Positions 15,195 to 24,574 are shown, counted from the first letter of the stretch. The stretch is 37,486 nucleotides of DNA from Dethiobacter sp. (GCA_018335875.1 JAGXRN010000057.1:1-37486); one strand, 5' to 3'. Notes: a model not told the origin generated them from the sequence alone. Made by a program: numbers and translations.

Positions 15195-16715
15195 ATGCCG
15201 GAAAATGATGTGTTGCTTGAATTAAAGGGAGTTGTAAAAAAATTTCCAGGTGTTATAGCGCTAAACAATGTAGATTTTACTATCAAGCAAGGTCAGACTC
15301 ATGTTCTTGTAGGGGAGAATGGTGCAGGGAAATCGACGTTGGTAAATATAATTATTGGGGCTCATATTCCAGACGAGATAAATGAGATGAACTTCAATGG
15401 TAAGACTGTTGCGTTCAGAACACCACAAGATTCATTCTCAGCTGGTATCGCTGCTGTACAGCAACACTTTAGTTTAATACCCGATATGACAATCGCAGAA
15501 AATATTTTTCTTAACAGGGAAATGAGAAAAGGCCGCATTACAATTGATTTCAATAAAATGAACCTGGATGCAGAAAAACTAATAAAAGATCTGGGAGTTG
15601 AACTAAATCCAAATAGTTTAGTAAGAAGCTTAAGTCCCGGCGAACAGCAAATAGTCGAGATTTGCAAGGCTATTTCAAAAAATCCTAAATTATTACTAAT
15701 GGATGAGCCAACTTCCGGCTTAAAACATGGAGAAATAAAACGGCTTTTTGATATTATAGGCAAGCTTAAGGATATGGGAATGACGATTCTTTATATTAGT
15801 CACCGCTTAGAAGAGATTTTTGAAATCGGTGACTGGGTTACCTGTTTGCGAAATGGTGAGAAAATTGCAGATGCTCCTTTAAATGAGCTTGATCATCAAC
15901 AAATAACCAAATTAATAATTGGACAAGAAATGAGCAATAAATTTCCCAAAGAAGAAGTCGCTATCGGAGATATAGTGTTAAGGGTGAAGAACCTTCAGAA
16001 TCAGAAGTCAAAGGTTCCCATAAAAGATGTCTCATTTGATTTGAAAAAAGGAGAAATATTGGGTGTCTACGGTATTTTGGGCTCCGGTAAGGATGAACTT
16101 GCACATACAATTTTCGGGGCAGATCCAGCTACCGGGGGAACAGTAGAAATTGACGCCTGCAATTGCAAAATTAACAAACCACAGGATGCTATCAGGAATG
16201 GTATCGGCTACCTTACAAATGATCGAAGAAATGACGGCTTAATTTTTACTATGGGTGTAATGCAGAATCAGACACTGGCAGCATTAAAGCGGTTTTGTAA
16301 GTTTGATTATATCCTTCCCCATGATGAACAAACAGAAAGTGATTTATATATCGAAAAACTGAAGATTAATACACCAGGTCGTGAATTTATGGTAAGAAAC
16401 TTAAGTGGAGGAAACCAGCAGAAGGTTGTTTTTTCTAAGTGGTTAATTTCACACGCTAAGATATTAATGTTTAATGAACCTACAAAGGGAATTGATGTAG
16501 GCGCTAAGATTGAAATGTTCCGCATCATGGTGGAAGAGGCTAAACAAGGAGTAGGAATTATTCATTTTACTTCAGAACTTGATGAGGTTATGGGTATGGC
16601 AGACCGCATCTTAGTTATGCGCAGTGGGGAAATTGTAGCTGAATTCCAACGTGGACAGGTCACTAAAGATGAATTGCTGCGTGTGGCAACAAGAAAGGAA
16701 AATATTGCAGTATAA
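15195..16715 (+). CDS. sugar ABC importer ATPase, ribose type (two nucleotide-binding domains)
   Basis: A 506-residue cytoplasmic ATPase of the RbsA/MglA class that powers uptake of a sugar-like compound. The first domain has Walker A GENGAGKST, signature LSPGEQQ and Walker B LLLMDEPTS. The second is degenerate at the P-loop (GILGSGKDEL), as usual for this class, keeps LSGGNQQKV, and has FNEPTKGID, where the usual Walker B Asp is Asn. The ATG at 15195 is chosen because AGGCGGTGA precedes it; an in-frame TTG at 15162 and an isolated AGGAGG at 15120-15125 suggest that a longer product or short leader peptide cannot be excluded. The permease and binding protein follow, and a double operator lies upstream. 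Confidence 0.92.
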   Translation: MPENDVLLELKGVVKKFPGVIALNNVDFTIKQGQTHVLVGENGAGKSTLVNIIIGAHIPDEINEMNFNGKTVAFRTPQDSFSAGIAAVQQHFSLIPDMTIAENIFLNREMRKGRITIDFNKMNLDAEKLIKDLGVELNPNSLVRSLSPGEQQIVEICKAISKNPKLLLMDEPTSGLKHGEIKRLFDIIGKLKDMGMTILYISHRLEEIFEIGDWVTCLRNGEKIADAPLNELDHQQITKLIIGQEMSNKFPKEEVAIGDIVLRVKNLQNQKSKVPIKDVSFDLKKGEILGVYGILGSGKDELAHTIFGADPATGGTVEIDACNCKINKPQDAIRNGIGYLTNDRRNDGLIFTMGVMQNQTLAALKRFCKFDYILPHDEQTESDLYIEKLKINTPGREFMVRNLSGGNQQKVVFSKWLISHAKILMFNEPTKGIDVGAKIEMFRIMVEEAKQGVGIIHFTSELDEVMGMADRILVMRSGEIVAEFQRGQVTKDELLRVATRKENIAV

Positions 16716-16744
16716 AAATATGTTAGCTTAAAAGGAGGTATAAC

Positions 16745-17725
16745 ATGCAAACGATTTTGCGCAGGTATAGTAGATTAAGTAAAGATTATCCAAATTTTAA
16801 TATTATAATGTCTACCTTTTTATTTTTGATAGGGCTGGTAATCTTCCTAAGTTTCTTTTCAAAGGTTTTTTTAACCCCACGTAATATGATAAACATTTTT
16901 ACTCAGGTAGCTGTGTATGTAATTTTAGGTGTTGGTATGACACTCGTTATGGCAACCGGCGGAATTGATATTTCTATTGGTTCTATGATTGGCTTAACGA
17001 CAACTTTCTTAGGAACGGTTATGCTCGGTTACGGTTTTTCATGGTGGTTCAGTATTTTGCTGTGCATATTAGCAGGCGGAGTATGTGGGGCTTTCAACGG
17101 TATGCTTATTGTTAAATTTAAAGTCCCGCCTATTATTGTTACTTTGGGGACCATGACACTGTTTCGTGGTTTGGCATATGCCTATCAGGAAGGCAGGGTA
17201 CATTATGGATTTCCTGAGCAATTACTCTGGATTGGCCGGGCCAGAATATTGGGTTTACCAGTACCCATTTGGATTGCAATAGTTGTGTTTCTTTTAGGAC
17301 ATTATTTCCTTACAAGGACCAGAACCGGGCGGCATATCTGTGCAGTTGGAGGCAATATGGAAGCTGCCCGGTTATCCGGTATTAATACGGGACTTCTCCT
17401 TTTTTTGGTATATGTAATTCTTGGCTTCTTAGTAGGACTGGCAACAATAATTCTTACCGCCCGTCTTGATGCTGCACAGGCAACGGCCGGCACAGGGATG
17501 GATTTGCATACGATTGCCGGTGTAGTTGTGGGTGGAACTGCTCTTTCCGGGGGCAGGGCGTTTATGGTAGGTACATTACTTGGGATGATAATCCTGGGGG
17601 TCCTTGAAAATGGGTTATTGTTGGCAGGTATAGGTTTCTACTGGCAGAGGGTCTTCATAGGGATTATTTTTATCATGGTTGTGGCAAGCCGTACCTTTAA
17701 AGAAAAGCAAACAGCAGTGTCCTAA
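16745..17725 (+). CDS. sugar ABC importer permease, ribose type
   Basis: A 326-residue integral membrane protein of the RbsC/AraH family with about eight to ten hydrophobic segments. Family signatures include ATGGIDISIGSMIGLT near residue 75, VPPIIVTLGTM and the C-terminal AGVVVGGTALSGGRAF. It forms the membrane channel for the ATPase at 15195, and the binding protein at 17864 delivers substrate. The ATG follows AGGAGG (16733-16738). Confidence 0.94.
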   Translation: MQTILRRYSRLSKDYPNFNIIMSTFLFLIGLVIFLSFFSKVFLTPRNMINIFTQVAVYVILGVGMTLVMATGGIDISIGSMIGLTTTFLGTVMLGYGFSWWFSILLCILAGGVCGAFNGMLIVKFKVPPIIVTLGTMTLFRGLAYAYQEGRVHYGFPEQLLWIGRARILGLPVPIWIAIVVFLLGHYFLTRTRTGRHICAVGGNMEAARLSGINTGLLLFLVYVILGFLVGLATIILTARLDAAQATAGTGMDLHTIAGVVVGGTALSGGRAFMVGTLLGMIILGVLENGLLLAGIGFYWQRVFIGIIFIMVVASRTFKEKQTAVS

Positions 17726-17863
17726 CAGCTTCTGTCCGGGTAAATCAATTTCATAGTAGGTTCCGGTGTTTATGATTCTGTTTTATATTAGGGGGTGATA
17801 ACAGCTTATTCAAGAATTTTGGTTAGCTTTCCCGTAGTTCAAAAAATAAGGGGGTAATAAAAA

Positions 17864-18886
17864 ATGCGTAAAATTAAAGCTCTTTTGGGTATCTTGTTAT
17901 TGGTTGCATTAATAATGGCTGCAAGCGGTTGTGGTCCTAAAGCCATACCACCTACAACAAGCGAACCAGGTGAAAAAACAATAAAAATTGCTTATATACC
18001 TATGACTTACGAAACCGCTGATTTTTATGGACAGTATCATCAGGGCATGGTTAAAGGATTGGATGAATTGGGAATAAAATATGAATTGCTTGTCAGGGCT
18101 CCGTCATCAACCAGTGCTCATGACCAGCAGCTGTCCATCGTAGAAGATATGATTACTGCAGGCGTAGATTTTATTGTACTGGCTCCTACCAGTTACGAAG
18201 GTCAGCAAGCTGCTTATCGTAAAATTAATGAGTCAGGTATACCATTGATAATTGCCAACTACTCACAGCCTTTCCCGGCAGATTTTCGTGCGACAGCTTT
18301 AAGCTTTGTTGGATATCAGCATTCCGATGGTGGCCTGGCAGTTGCAAATTATATCAAAGATAATTATCCCAAAGGCACTAAAATGGCCATTATACACGGC
18401 ACACCCATGTATAGTACCTTTGAAAGAGGAGCCAGGGATCATCACGTAGTAAACGGCATGGATGTTGTGTCTGAGCAATTTGCAGATTGGGATCGTGCCA
18501 AAGCCTATGATACGGCACAGCGGCTTATTACGGCTTACCCAGATTTAAAAATAATTGTAGCAACCAGCAGCCACATGGCTATAGGCGCCGTAGAAGCAAT
18601 TGCCTCAGAGGGTTTAACAGGAAAAATTGATGTCTTTGGAGCCGGGGCAATTCTCGAAGAACTAGACCACATTGAAAAAGGCACACTAAAAGGATCTTGG
18701 TACAGGGATCCAATAAAAATGGGTGAAAATACTGCCGAATCAATCTGGCTTCACCTTAATGGCCGTACAAATGAAATTCCCCAGGCTTATAATGTACCTA
18801 TTGGAATGATTACTTCAGTAAAGGATATTATTGAACAAATAAATCCGATAACTTATACATCAGTAGGACGGCAATTCCCCAAGTAG
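17864..18886 (+). CDS. sugar ABC importer substrate-binding lipoprotein
   Basis: A 340-residue type-I periplasmic binding protein (Peripla_BP_4 / RbsB-TorT-like). The N-terminus is a lipoprotein signal with the lipobox AASGC, so it is anchored outside the membrane. The mature protein starts its fold with IKIAYIPMTYETADFYGQ and contains the inter-lobe motifs expected of the fold. Binding specificity cannot be read from the sequence; with the neighbouring genes it should be a polyol, cyclitol or sugar-acid. The ATG follows GGGGGT. A perfect 14-bp hairpin follows the gene and may set the expression ratio. Confidence 0.9.
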   Translation: MRKIKALLGILLLVALIMAASGCGPKAIPPTTSEPGEKTIKIAYIPMTYETADFYGQYHQGMVKGLDELGIKYELLVRAPSSTSAHDQQLSIVEDMITAGVDFIVLAPTSYEGQQAAYRKINESGIPLIIANYSQPFPADFRATALSFVGYQHSDGGLAVANYIKDNYPKGTKMAIIHGTPMYSTFERGARDHHVVNGMDVVSEQFADWDRAKAYDTAQRLITAYPDLKIIVATSSHMAIGAVEAIASEGLTGKIDVFGAGAILEELDHIEKGTLKGSWYRDPIKMGENTAESIWLHLNGRTNEIPQAYNVPIGMITSVKDIIEQINPITYTSVGRQFPK

Positions 18887-18911
18887 TTAATCTAATCAGA
18901 TAAATAATTAC

Positions 18912-18963
18912 GTAATAGTCTGCCCTGTTAACTGAATACTTTTAATACGGGGCAGACTATTAC
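18912..18963. other. perfect 14-bp stem-loop after the binding-protein gene
   Basis: GTAATAGTCTGCCC (18912-18925) and GGGCAGACTATTAC (18950-18963) are perfectly complementary around a 24-nt loop. No T tract follows, so it is more likely an mRNA-stabilising or partial attenuation structure than a full terminator. Such hairpins often lie behind genes for abundant binding proteins. Confidence 0.7.
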
Positions 18964-19015
18964 CTTTCTAAAGAATATCAATGAATCTGCCACTAAATTA
19001 AGGGGGGACAGAGGA

Positions 19016-20173
19016 ATGGATAATTTTGGGCTATATATACCAACAAGAATAATCTTCGGCCAGGGAGAAATGGATAAGCTTGGCGTTGAGTCAAGTAAGT
19101 ATGGAACAAAGGCTTTATTAGTAAAGACAGTAGGACCTCTTGAAAAAATGGGAGTTTATGCAAGGGCAACAAAGTTAATGGAGGATGCAGGAATAACTGT
19201 ATTTGAATTGAACGACGTTGAAGCAAATCCAAAACTTTCCTCAGTATATGAAGGAAATAAGATATGCAAGGAAAACAATATTGATATTGTTATTGCCGTT
19301 GGTGGCGGGAGCGCCATAGATTGTGCAAAGGCAATTGCCCTGGCTGCAACCGATGATGGCGATGTATGGGACTTTTTTGAAAATAAACGAACTGCCCAAA
19401 AGGCTCTGCCGGTCGGAACGGTATCAACCATCGCCTCAACTGGTGCTGAAATGAGTTTGCACTGTGTAATTACAAATTCAGATACAAAAAGAAAACTGGT
19501 TACACATTATGATTTTAGTTATCCTAAATTTTCTATAATTGACCCTGAACTTCATGCTACTGTGCCAAAATATCTTACAGCATGCGGTATGGCAGATACG
19601 ATCAGTCATGTAATGGAAAGTTACTTTGTAAATGAAAAACAACCACTGTCAGACAGGATTGCTGAAGGTGTTGTTTTGACTGTACTTGAAAGTGAGAGTA
19701 TTCTTAGTGATCTTGGTAATATAGATATGAGAGCTGACTTGGCTTGGGCGGCAGTAATGGCAATAAATGGAATAACAGACGCGGGCAGAGGCAATTTTCT
19801 TTATGGTGCCCATGAAATAGCCCATGGTGTTAGTGCTGTCGTTGACTCAACTCATGGCGCGGCATTAGCGGTACTGCATCCGGCCTGGTTATCATATCTT
19901 TGCAAAAAAGATGAATATCCAGCAAAATTCATACAGTTTGCACAGAGAATTTTTGGCATACAAAAATCCGGCAAAAATAGCGTCGAACTTGGTCTGGAAG
20001 CAATAGATGCTCTTAAAGAAAAATATATTAGCTGGGGAATGCCTGGCAATTTAAGAGAACTGGGTGTTAAAGAGGAGCACTTGGAAGAAATAGCTGTCAG
20101 TACGGTAGATAATCCTATAGGTCCCCTGAAAGATAAAGAAGAGGTGCTGCAAGTGCTTAGAGATTGCTTTTAA
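19016..20173 (+). CDS. iron-containing alcohol dehydrogenase
   Basis: A 385-residue group III (Fe-dependent) NAD(P)-linked alcohol dehydrogenase. The nucleotide-binding turn is GGGSAIDCAKAI; the iron ligands are the Asp and His of MADTISHVMESY and the His residues in AHGVSAVV and THGAALAVLHP. It interconverts an alcohol and an aldehyde or ketone. The closest functional subtype (butanol dehydrogenase-like, glycerol-like, or specific for a sugar fragment) is not evident. The AOR gene next to it suggests that an aldehyde is formed here and then oxidised to an acid. The ATG follows a GGGGGGACAGAGG stretch. Confidence 0.93.
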   Translation: MDNFGLYIPTRIIFGQGEMDKLGVESSKYGTKALLVKTVGPLEKMGVYARATKLMEDAGITVFELNDVEANPKLSSVYEGNKICKENNIDIVIAVGGGSAIDCAKAIALAATDDGDVWDFFENKRTAQKALPVGTVSTIASTGAEMSLHCVITNSDTKRKLVTHYDFSYPKFSIIDPELHATVPKYLTACGMADTISHVMESYFVNEKQPLSDRIAEGVVLTVLESESILSDLGNIDMRADLAWAAVMAINGITDAGRGNFLYGAHEIAHGVSAVVDSTHGAALAVLHPAWLSYLCKKDEYPAKFIQFAQRIFGIQKSGKNSVELGLEAIDALKEKYISWGMPGNLRELGVKEEHLEEIAVSTVDNPIGPLKDKEEVLQVLRDCF

Positions 20174-20212
20174 GCGTATCAGAGATAACCATATTGAGAG
20201 AGGTGAAATAAA

Positions 20213-22114
20213 GTGCTTAAGGGGTACGCGGGAAAAATACTGCATGTCGATTTAAACGACAGGTCGTTCACCATAGAAAAACCCGATGAGAAGTTTTACA
20301 GGAAATATGTTGGAGGCGCCTGCCTTGGTGCCTATTATGTTTTGAAAGGCATGGAAGCGGGAATAGATGCCTTGGATCCCAGGAATATTATAGTCTTTGC
20401 AATTTCTCCAACTACAGGAGCCGCTATAAGTGGCGCATCCAGGCATTGTGTCACTTCAAAATCGCCTCTGACAGGCACAATTGCCAGCAGTGAGGCTGGG
20501 GGATATTGGGGCCCTGAATTAAAGTTTTCCGGGTTTGACGCCATAGTATTAAAGGGAAAAGCTGAAAGACCCGTTTATTTGTGGGTACACAATGGCGAGG
20601 TGGAGATAAGAGATGCGTCAAATCTTTGGGGTTCAACAACCGGGGAAGCCCAGGACATTTTAAAAAGAGAATTAAATGATGAAAAGATCAGGGTAGCTCA
20701 AATTGGGCCGGCAGGCGAAAACCTTGTCAGGTATGCATGTATTACCAATGAATTGGCCCATTTTAATGGACGTAATGGAATGGGGGCCGTCATGGGTTCT
20801 AAGAACCTTAAGGCCATTGCAGTAAGAGGCACCATACAGCCAGAGTTCAATGATAAGGATGCTATTATAAAAATGGCCAGGTATGGCTCAGAAAAAGTAA
20901 AAAACGATGCTTTCTATAGTATGTTTAGAGAACTTGGGACCAATCTCAATGTTGCCTGGCTCCAGCCTATAGGTGGTCTGCCCACAAAAAACTGGAACTT
21001 AGGAGTCTTTGAAGATGCTGAAAAAATAACAGCTGAAGCATTAAGAGACACCTATCTTAAGAAATCAGGAACATGCTGGGCTTGCTCCCAAAGCTGCAAA
21101 CGGGTAGTTGAGCTTAAAGGTCCCTACGAAGTAGATCCAAAATATGGTGGACCTGAATACGAAACAGTGGGAATGTGTGGCTCAAATCTCTTAATTGGTG
21201 ATTTAGCTGTAATAAGCAAGATTAACGAACTATGCAACAAATACGGAGTTGATACAATTTCTTTCGGAGGTACCGTAGGGTTTGCCATGGAATGTTTTGA
21301 AAAAGGCATACTGACTACCGGTGACACCGATGGTGTTGAACTGAAGTTTGGCAATGGTGATGCTGTAATTAAGCTTGTAGAAATGGTAGGGAAAAGAGAA
21401 GGTTTTGGTAATGAGCTGGCTGAGGGGACTTACAGGTTAGCAAAAAAGCTTGGACCTGAAGCTGAATTGATGGCGGTAACAGTAAAGGGGAAAGAATTCC
21501 CTGCCCATATGCCCCATGTTAAAGCTTCACTTGCCATCGCTTACGCCTGCAATTCCTTTGGTCCTGATCATCAATCGTCCGAACATGATCCTTCCATTGC
21601 AGGAGAACCATTTGGCACATCAATTCGCGGCCTTGGCTTTGAAGTTCCCCAGAATCCTGCTGAGCTGAATTATGAAAAATCAAAACTGGTGGCATATACT
21701 CAGAGAGCATACAGTTTGTTGGACGCTTTGTCAGTGTGCATGTTCTGCTTTAATTTCTGGACTATATATAACTATAATGACCTTGTTAATTTTGTAAATT
21801 CAGTAACAGGCTGGGATACCAACCTGTGGGAACTGCTAAGGGTGGGAGAGCGCCGCCTGAACATGTTCAAAGCTTTTAATCAACGGGAAGGGTTTGACAG
21901 CAAGGATGATGTGTTGCCCGAAAGATTGTTTAAGCCATTAGATGATCAGGGTGCTACAGGTGGGTGGAAAATAGATAAAGAAGAATTTATCAAGGCTAGG
22001 GATGATTATTATTACCTGGCAGGATGGGATTCTGATACGGGAAAAGTTACAGCTGAAAAGCTAAGAGAACTAGGTCTTGAATGGGTGGCTGAACTGATGG
22101 GAGATAAAATATAA
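20213..22114 (+). CDS. aldehyde:ferredoxin oxidoreductase (tungstopterin type)
   Basis: A 633-residue AOR-family enzyme that oxidises an aldehyde to a carboxylic acid and reduces ferredoxin, using a bis-pterin tungsten cofactor and one [4Fe-4S] cluster. The cluster ligands are Cys288, Cys291 and Cys295 (CWACSQSC) and one of Cys509/Cys512 near the C-terminus (VCMFC). The N-terminal GYAGKILHVDLNDRSFTIE and GASRHCVTSKSPLTG, and the pterin-site GRNGMGAVMGSKNLKA, are characteristic. The start is GTG after GAGGTG. The reduced ferredoxin could feed RACE or acetogenic energy metabolism. A MoaD-like protein in the same operon probably serves its cofactor. Confidence 0.95.
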   Translation: MLKGYAGKILHVDLNDRSFTIEKPDEKFYRKYVGGACLGAYYVLKGMEAGIDALDPRNIIVFAISPTTGAAISGASRHCVTSKSPLTGTIASSEAGGYWGPELKFSGFDAIVLKGKAERPVYLWVHNGEVEIRDASNLWGSTTGEAQDILKRELNDEKIRVAQIGPAGENLVRYACITNELAHFNGRNGMGAVMGSKNLKAIAVRGTIQPEFNDKDAIIKMARYGSEKVKNDAFYSMFRELGTNLNVAWLQPIGGLPTKNWNLGVFEDAEKITAEALRDTYLKKSGTCWACSQSCKRVVELKGPYEVDPKYGGPEYETVGMCGSNLLIGDLAVISKINELCNKYGVDTISFGGTVGFAMECFEKGILTTGDTDGVELKFGNGDAVIKLVEMVGKREGFGNELAEGTYRLAKKLGPEAELMAVTVKGKEFPAHMPHVKASLAIAYACNSFGPDHQSSEHDPSIAGEPFGTSIRGLGFEVPQNPAELNYEKSKLVAYTQRAYSLLDALSVCMFCFNFWTIYNYNDLVNFVNSVTGWDTNLWELLRVGERRLNMFKAFNQREGFDSKDDVLPERLFKPLDDQGATGGWKIDKEEFIKARDDYYYLAGWDSDTGKVTAEKLRELGLEWVAELMGDKI

Positions 22115-22130
22115 AAGGATGGTAACATAA

Positions 22131-23162
22131 ATGAGGGCATTAGTTTATGATGCAAAAGGTAATATTAACGTATTAGATTGGCCTGATCCTCAGCTGGAAG
22201 AAGACCAGGCGCTCGTAAAAGTAAAGTATGCAGGTATATGCGGTAGTGATTTAGTTGCATGGAATGGTGCGCTTAAGAGGATTGTAAACCCCGTAGTCCT
22301 GGGACATGAGATGGTGGGAGATGTAGTTGCTTTAGGTAGTGAAAAAGACAAGCAAAAATTTACTGTAGGTCAGCGCGTTGTAGTAGAGCCACTGATATCC
22401 TGCGGCGACTGCGAGCTCTGCAAAACGGGTAATTACCATGTATGTGAGAGCTTAAAAGTAATTGGTTATGATGCCGATGGAGGTATGGCACAGTATATAA
22501 GTGTGCCCGTTAAAAGGCTGCATATCATTCCTGACCACTTAACCTATGAGAAGGCTGCCTTATGTGAGCCTATAGCCGTAGCAATACACATGAGCAGAAG
22601 AACAGGATTAAAGCTTGGAGACAAGGCTGCCATTATCGGAGCTGGCCCAATCGGTCTTGCGCTTGCACTGGTTTGTAAAGAAGCGGGGGCATCAAAAATA
22701 GTATTGTCGGAACGGAATAAATACCGGATAAATCTTGTACGCGAAATGGGCTTTGAAGTAATTAACGCTTCAGAAAATACAGAATCACAAATTGTTGGTG
22801 AAATTGTGAATGTACTAAATGGTAAGGCCGATATTACCTTTGAATGTGCTGCAACGGTTGAATCCCTAAGTGTCGCCTTACAGGTCACAAAAATCAGGGG
22901 TATAATCCTTCAGGGTGGAGTATTTAAAACCAACCCCACTTACGATGCACAGAGTATTACTCTTAAAGAACAAATGATTGTTGGTTCTCGGGTATACAAC
23001 TATTCAGACTTTGAATCGTCAATAGATCTAATGACACGCCATGATATGCAGCTTGAAAAGATGATAACAAAAATAATAAGTATTGAAGATGCTGTTGAGC
23101 AGGGGTTTAAGGAGATTAAACAAGGTAAAAGAGTAATGAAAATTTTGATTGCGCCTAATTAG
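22131..23162 (+). CDS. zinc-dependent alcohol/polyol dehydrogenase (MDR family)
   Basis: A 343-residue medium-chain dehydrogenase of the sorbitol/threonine dehydrogenase group. The catalytic zinc ligands are seen in GICGSDL and GHEMVGDVV, the structural zinc site in CGDCELCKTGNYHVC, and the NAD-binding turn in GAGPIGLALAL. It probably oxidises a secondary hydroxyl of a polyol, cyclitol or sugar acid with NAD. It begins 16 bp after the AOR gene, so the two are co-transcribed; the methyltransferase gene follows 48 bp later. Confidence 0.92.
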   Translation: MRALVYDAKGNINVLDWPDPQLEEDQALVKVKYAGICGSDLVAWNGALKRIVNPVVLGHEMVGDVVALGSEKDKQKFTVGQRVVVEPLISCGDCELCKTGNYHVCESLKVIGYDADGGMAQYISVPVKRLHIIPDHLTYEKAALCEPIAVAIHMSRRTGLKLGDKAAIIGAGPIGLALALVCKEAGASKIVLSERNKYRINLVREMGFEVINASENTESQIVGEIVNVLNGKADITFECAATVESLSVALQVTKIRGIILQGGVFKTNPTYDAQSITLKEQMIVGSRVYNYSDFESSIDLMTRHDMQLEKMITKIISIEDAVEQGFKEIKQGKRVMKILIAPN

Positions 23163-23210
23163 TCATAGGAGCTGTAAATTAAGCTGATACCGTATAGGGG
23201 GATTTTTTAA

Positions 23211-24254
23211 ATGACTGAGCTGAATTATAAAGAAAGATTATTAAATGCTTTCAAGAGACAGCCGGTAGACAAGTTGCCGATGCAGTTGGACTTTTCTCCA
23301 CTTATGCTAGATAAAATGTGTGAACACTTTCAAATACCAAAACATGGTGAAGAAGGGCTGCTTGATTACATTGATAATCATATTGTTTACGCATTTCTTA
23401 AAGACCCTTTTGGAAAACAGAGAAGAAGAACCGCGGGGAGCAATATTTTATTTGATGACTGGGGCACAGGTTGGGATATGACAGCGGACGGTATCGCGTT
23501 TACATACCATCCTTTAGAAAATATCGATAATTTTAAGAATTATCAATTTCCCAATCCCAATAAAGCTGAACTGATGGATTATGCAATAGAGACAATTTCT
23601 AAATTTAAACATAAATATATAGTTTCATCATACCAGGTTACGTGTCTTTTTGAGAGGGCATATGCCCTTAGAGGGTACGAAAATATTTTAATGGATTTGT
23701 TGATTAATCAAGACTTTGCTGAGACATTACTGGAGAATATTACTGATTACCAGGTAGAAATTGCAAAAAGGTACATTCTAGCCGGAGTTGAATGTGGCAG
23801 GACAGGGGATGATTATGGAACGCAGAACGGAATGCTGATATCTCCTGCATTATGGAAAAAGCTATTTAAACCAAGACTTAAAAAAATAATAAGTGTTTAT
23901 AAAAATGAAGGCTTGCCGGTCATTCACCACAGTTGTGGGGACGTAAGGCCCATCATACCGGATCTAATCGAAATTGGTGTCGATGTTCTTAACAATGTGC
24001 AACCGGAGGCTATGCCTGCAAGAGAGATTACTGAGAAATTTGGCAAAGATATTACTTTTTACGGCGGTATATCCACGCAAAGTGTACTGCCATTTGGGAC
24101 ACCTGATGAAATACGGGAAGAAGTAAAGAATTGTATCGAAACTTACGGCAGATGGGGTGGATATATAATATCGCCAGGTATATCTATTACTGCGGACGTG
24201 CCTATGGAAAATGTGGAAATATTAATTGAGGCGATTAGAGATTATAATAATTAG
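23211..24254 (+). CDS. corrinoid-dependent methyltransferase, UroD superfamily (MtvB/MtaA-like)
   Basis: A 347-residue protein of the uroporphyrinogen-decarboxylase superfamily. The N-terminus (KERLLNAFKRQPVDKLPMQ) and C-terminal half match zinc-dependent methyltransferases of anaerobic methyl-transfer systems. His240-Ser-Cys242 (HHSCGDV) gives the HxC zinc ligands. The position of the third Cys in MtaA/MtbA (PGC) reads SPGIS here, so the third ligand must differ. With the corrinoid protein 320 bp downstream and the THF methyltransferase at 28616, the best fit is an O-demethylase like the vanillate enzymes, moving a methoxyl methyl from the substrate onto Co(I). The neighbouring genes argue for a sugar-like rather than an aromatic substrate. 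The ATG follows GGGGGG. Confidence 0.87.
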   Translation: MTELNYKERLLNAFKRQPVDKLPMQLDFSPLMLDKMCEHFQIPKHGEEGLLDYIDNHIVYAFLKDPFGKQRRRTAGSNILFDDWGTGWDMTADGIAFTYHPLENIDNFKNYQFPNPNKAELMDYAIETISKFKHKYIVSSYQVTCLFERAYALRGYENILMDLLINQDFAETLLENITDYQVEIAKRYILAGVECGRTGDDYGTQNGMLISPALWKKLFKPRLKKIISVYKNEGLPVIHHSCGDVRPIIPDLIEIGVDVLNNVQPEAMPAREITEKFGKDITFYGGISTQSVLPFGTPDEIREEVKNCIETYGRWGGYIISPGISITADVPMENVEILIEAIRDYNN

Positions 24255-24275
24255 CTGGTAAATAAGGAGTTTGTG

Positions 24276-24545
24276 ATGGAAAATTGTATTTCCGTTTACT
24301 TGGAATTCACCGGCTATTATGCAAAGCTTATAAAGGGGAAACAAACACAGATAAGAGTAAATACTAAATTAACTGTTGCAGTGAAGGAGATACAGCAATA
24401 TTTGCGGGGTTATGGGATTCGTGATTCATCATATATTCTTATGCTGGGAGAAAAAAACGCAATTTATCCTTCAAAAGAAGCAGAAAACATAGACTTAGTC
24501 GAAGGGGACATCTTCAGAGTTGTTCCATTTATAAGTGGAGGATAA
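24276..24545 (+). CDS. MoaD/ThiS-like beta-grasp sulfur carrier
   Basis: An 89-residue small protein ending in ISGG. The C-terminal Gly-Gly and the closing DLVEGDIFRVVPF segment are features of ubiquitin-like sulfur carriers that donate sulfur for molybdopterin or tungstopterin synthesis. Placed four genes after an AOR, in the same direction, it most likely supplies the pterin dithiolene for that enzyme, as MoaD-like genes do in many AOR operons. The ATG at 24276, six bases after AAGGAG, is preferred over GTG at 24273. Sequence similarity is weak, so the assignment rests on size, C-terminus and context. Confidence 0.78.
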   Translation: MENCISVYLEFTGYYAKLIKGKQTQIRVNTKLTVAVKEIQQYLRGYGIRDSSYILMLGEKNAIYPSKEAENIDLVEGDIFRVVPFISGG

Positions 24546-24574
24546 AACATAACAAATCAAGGTGGGATGAAAAT

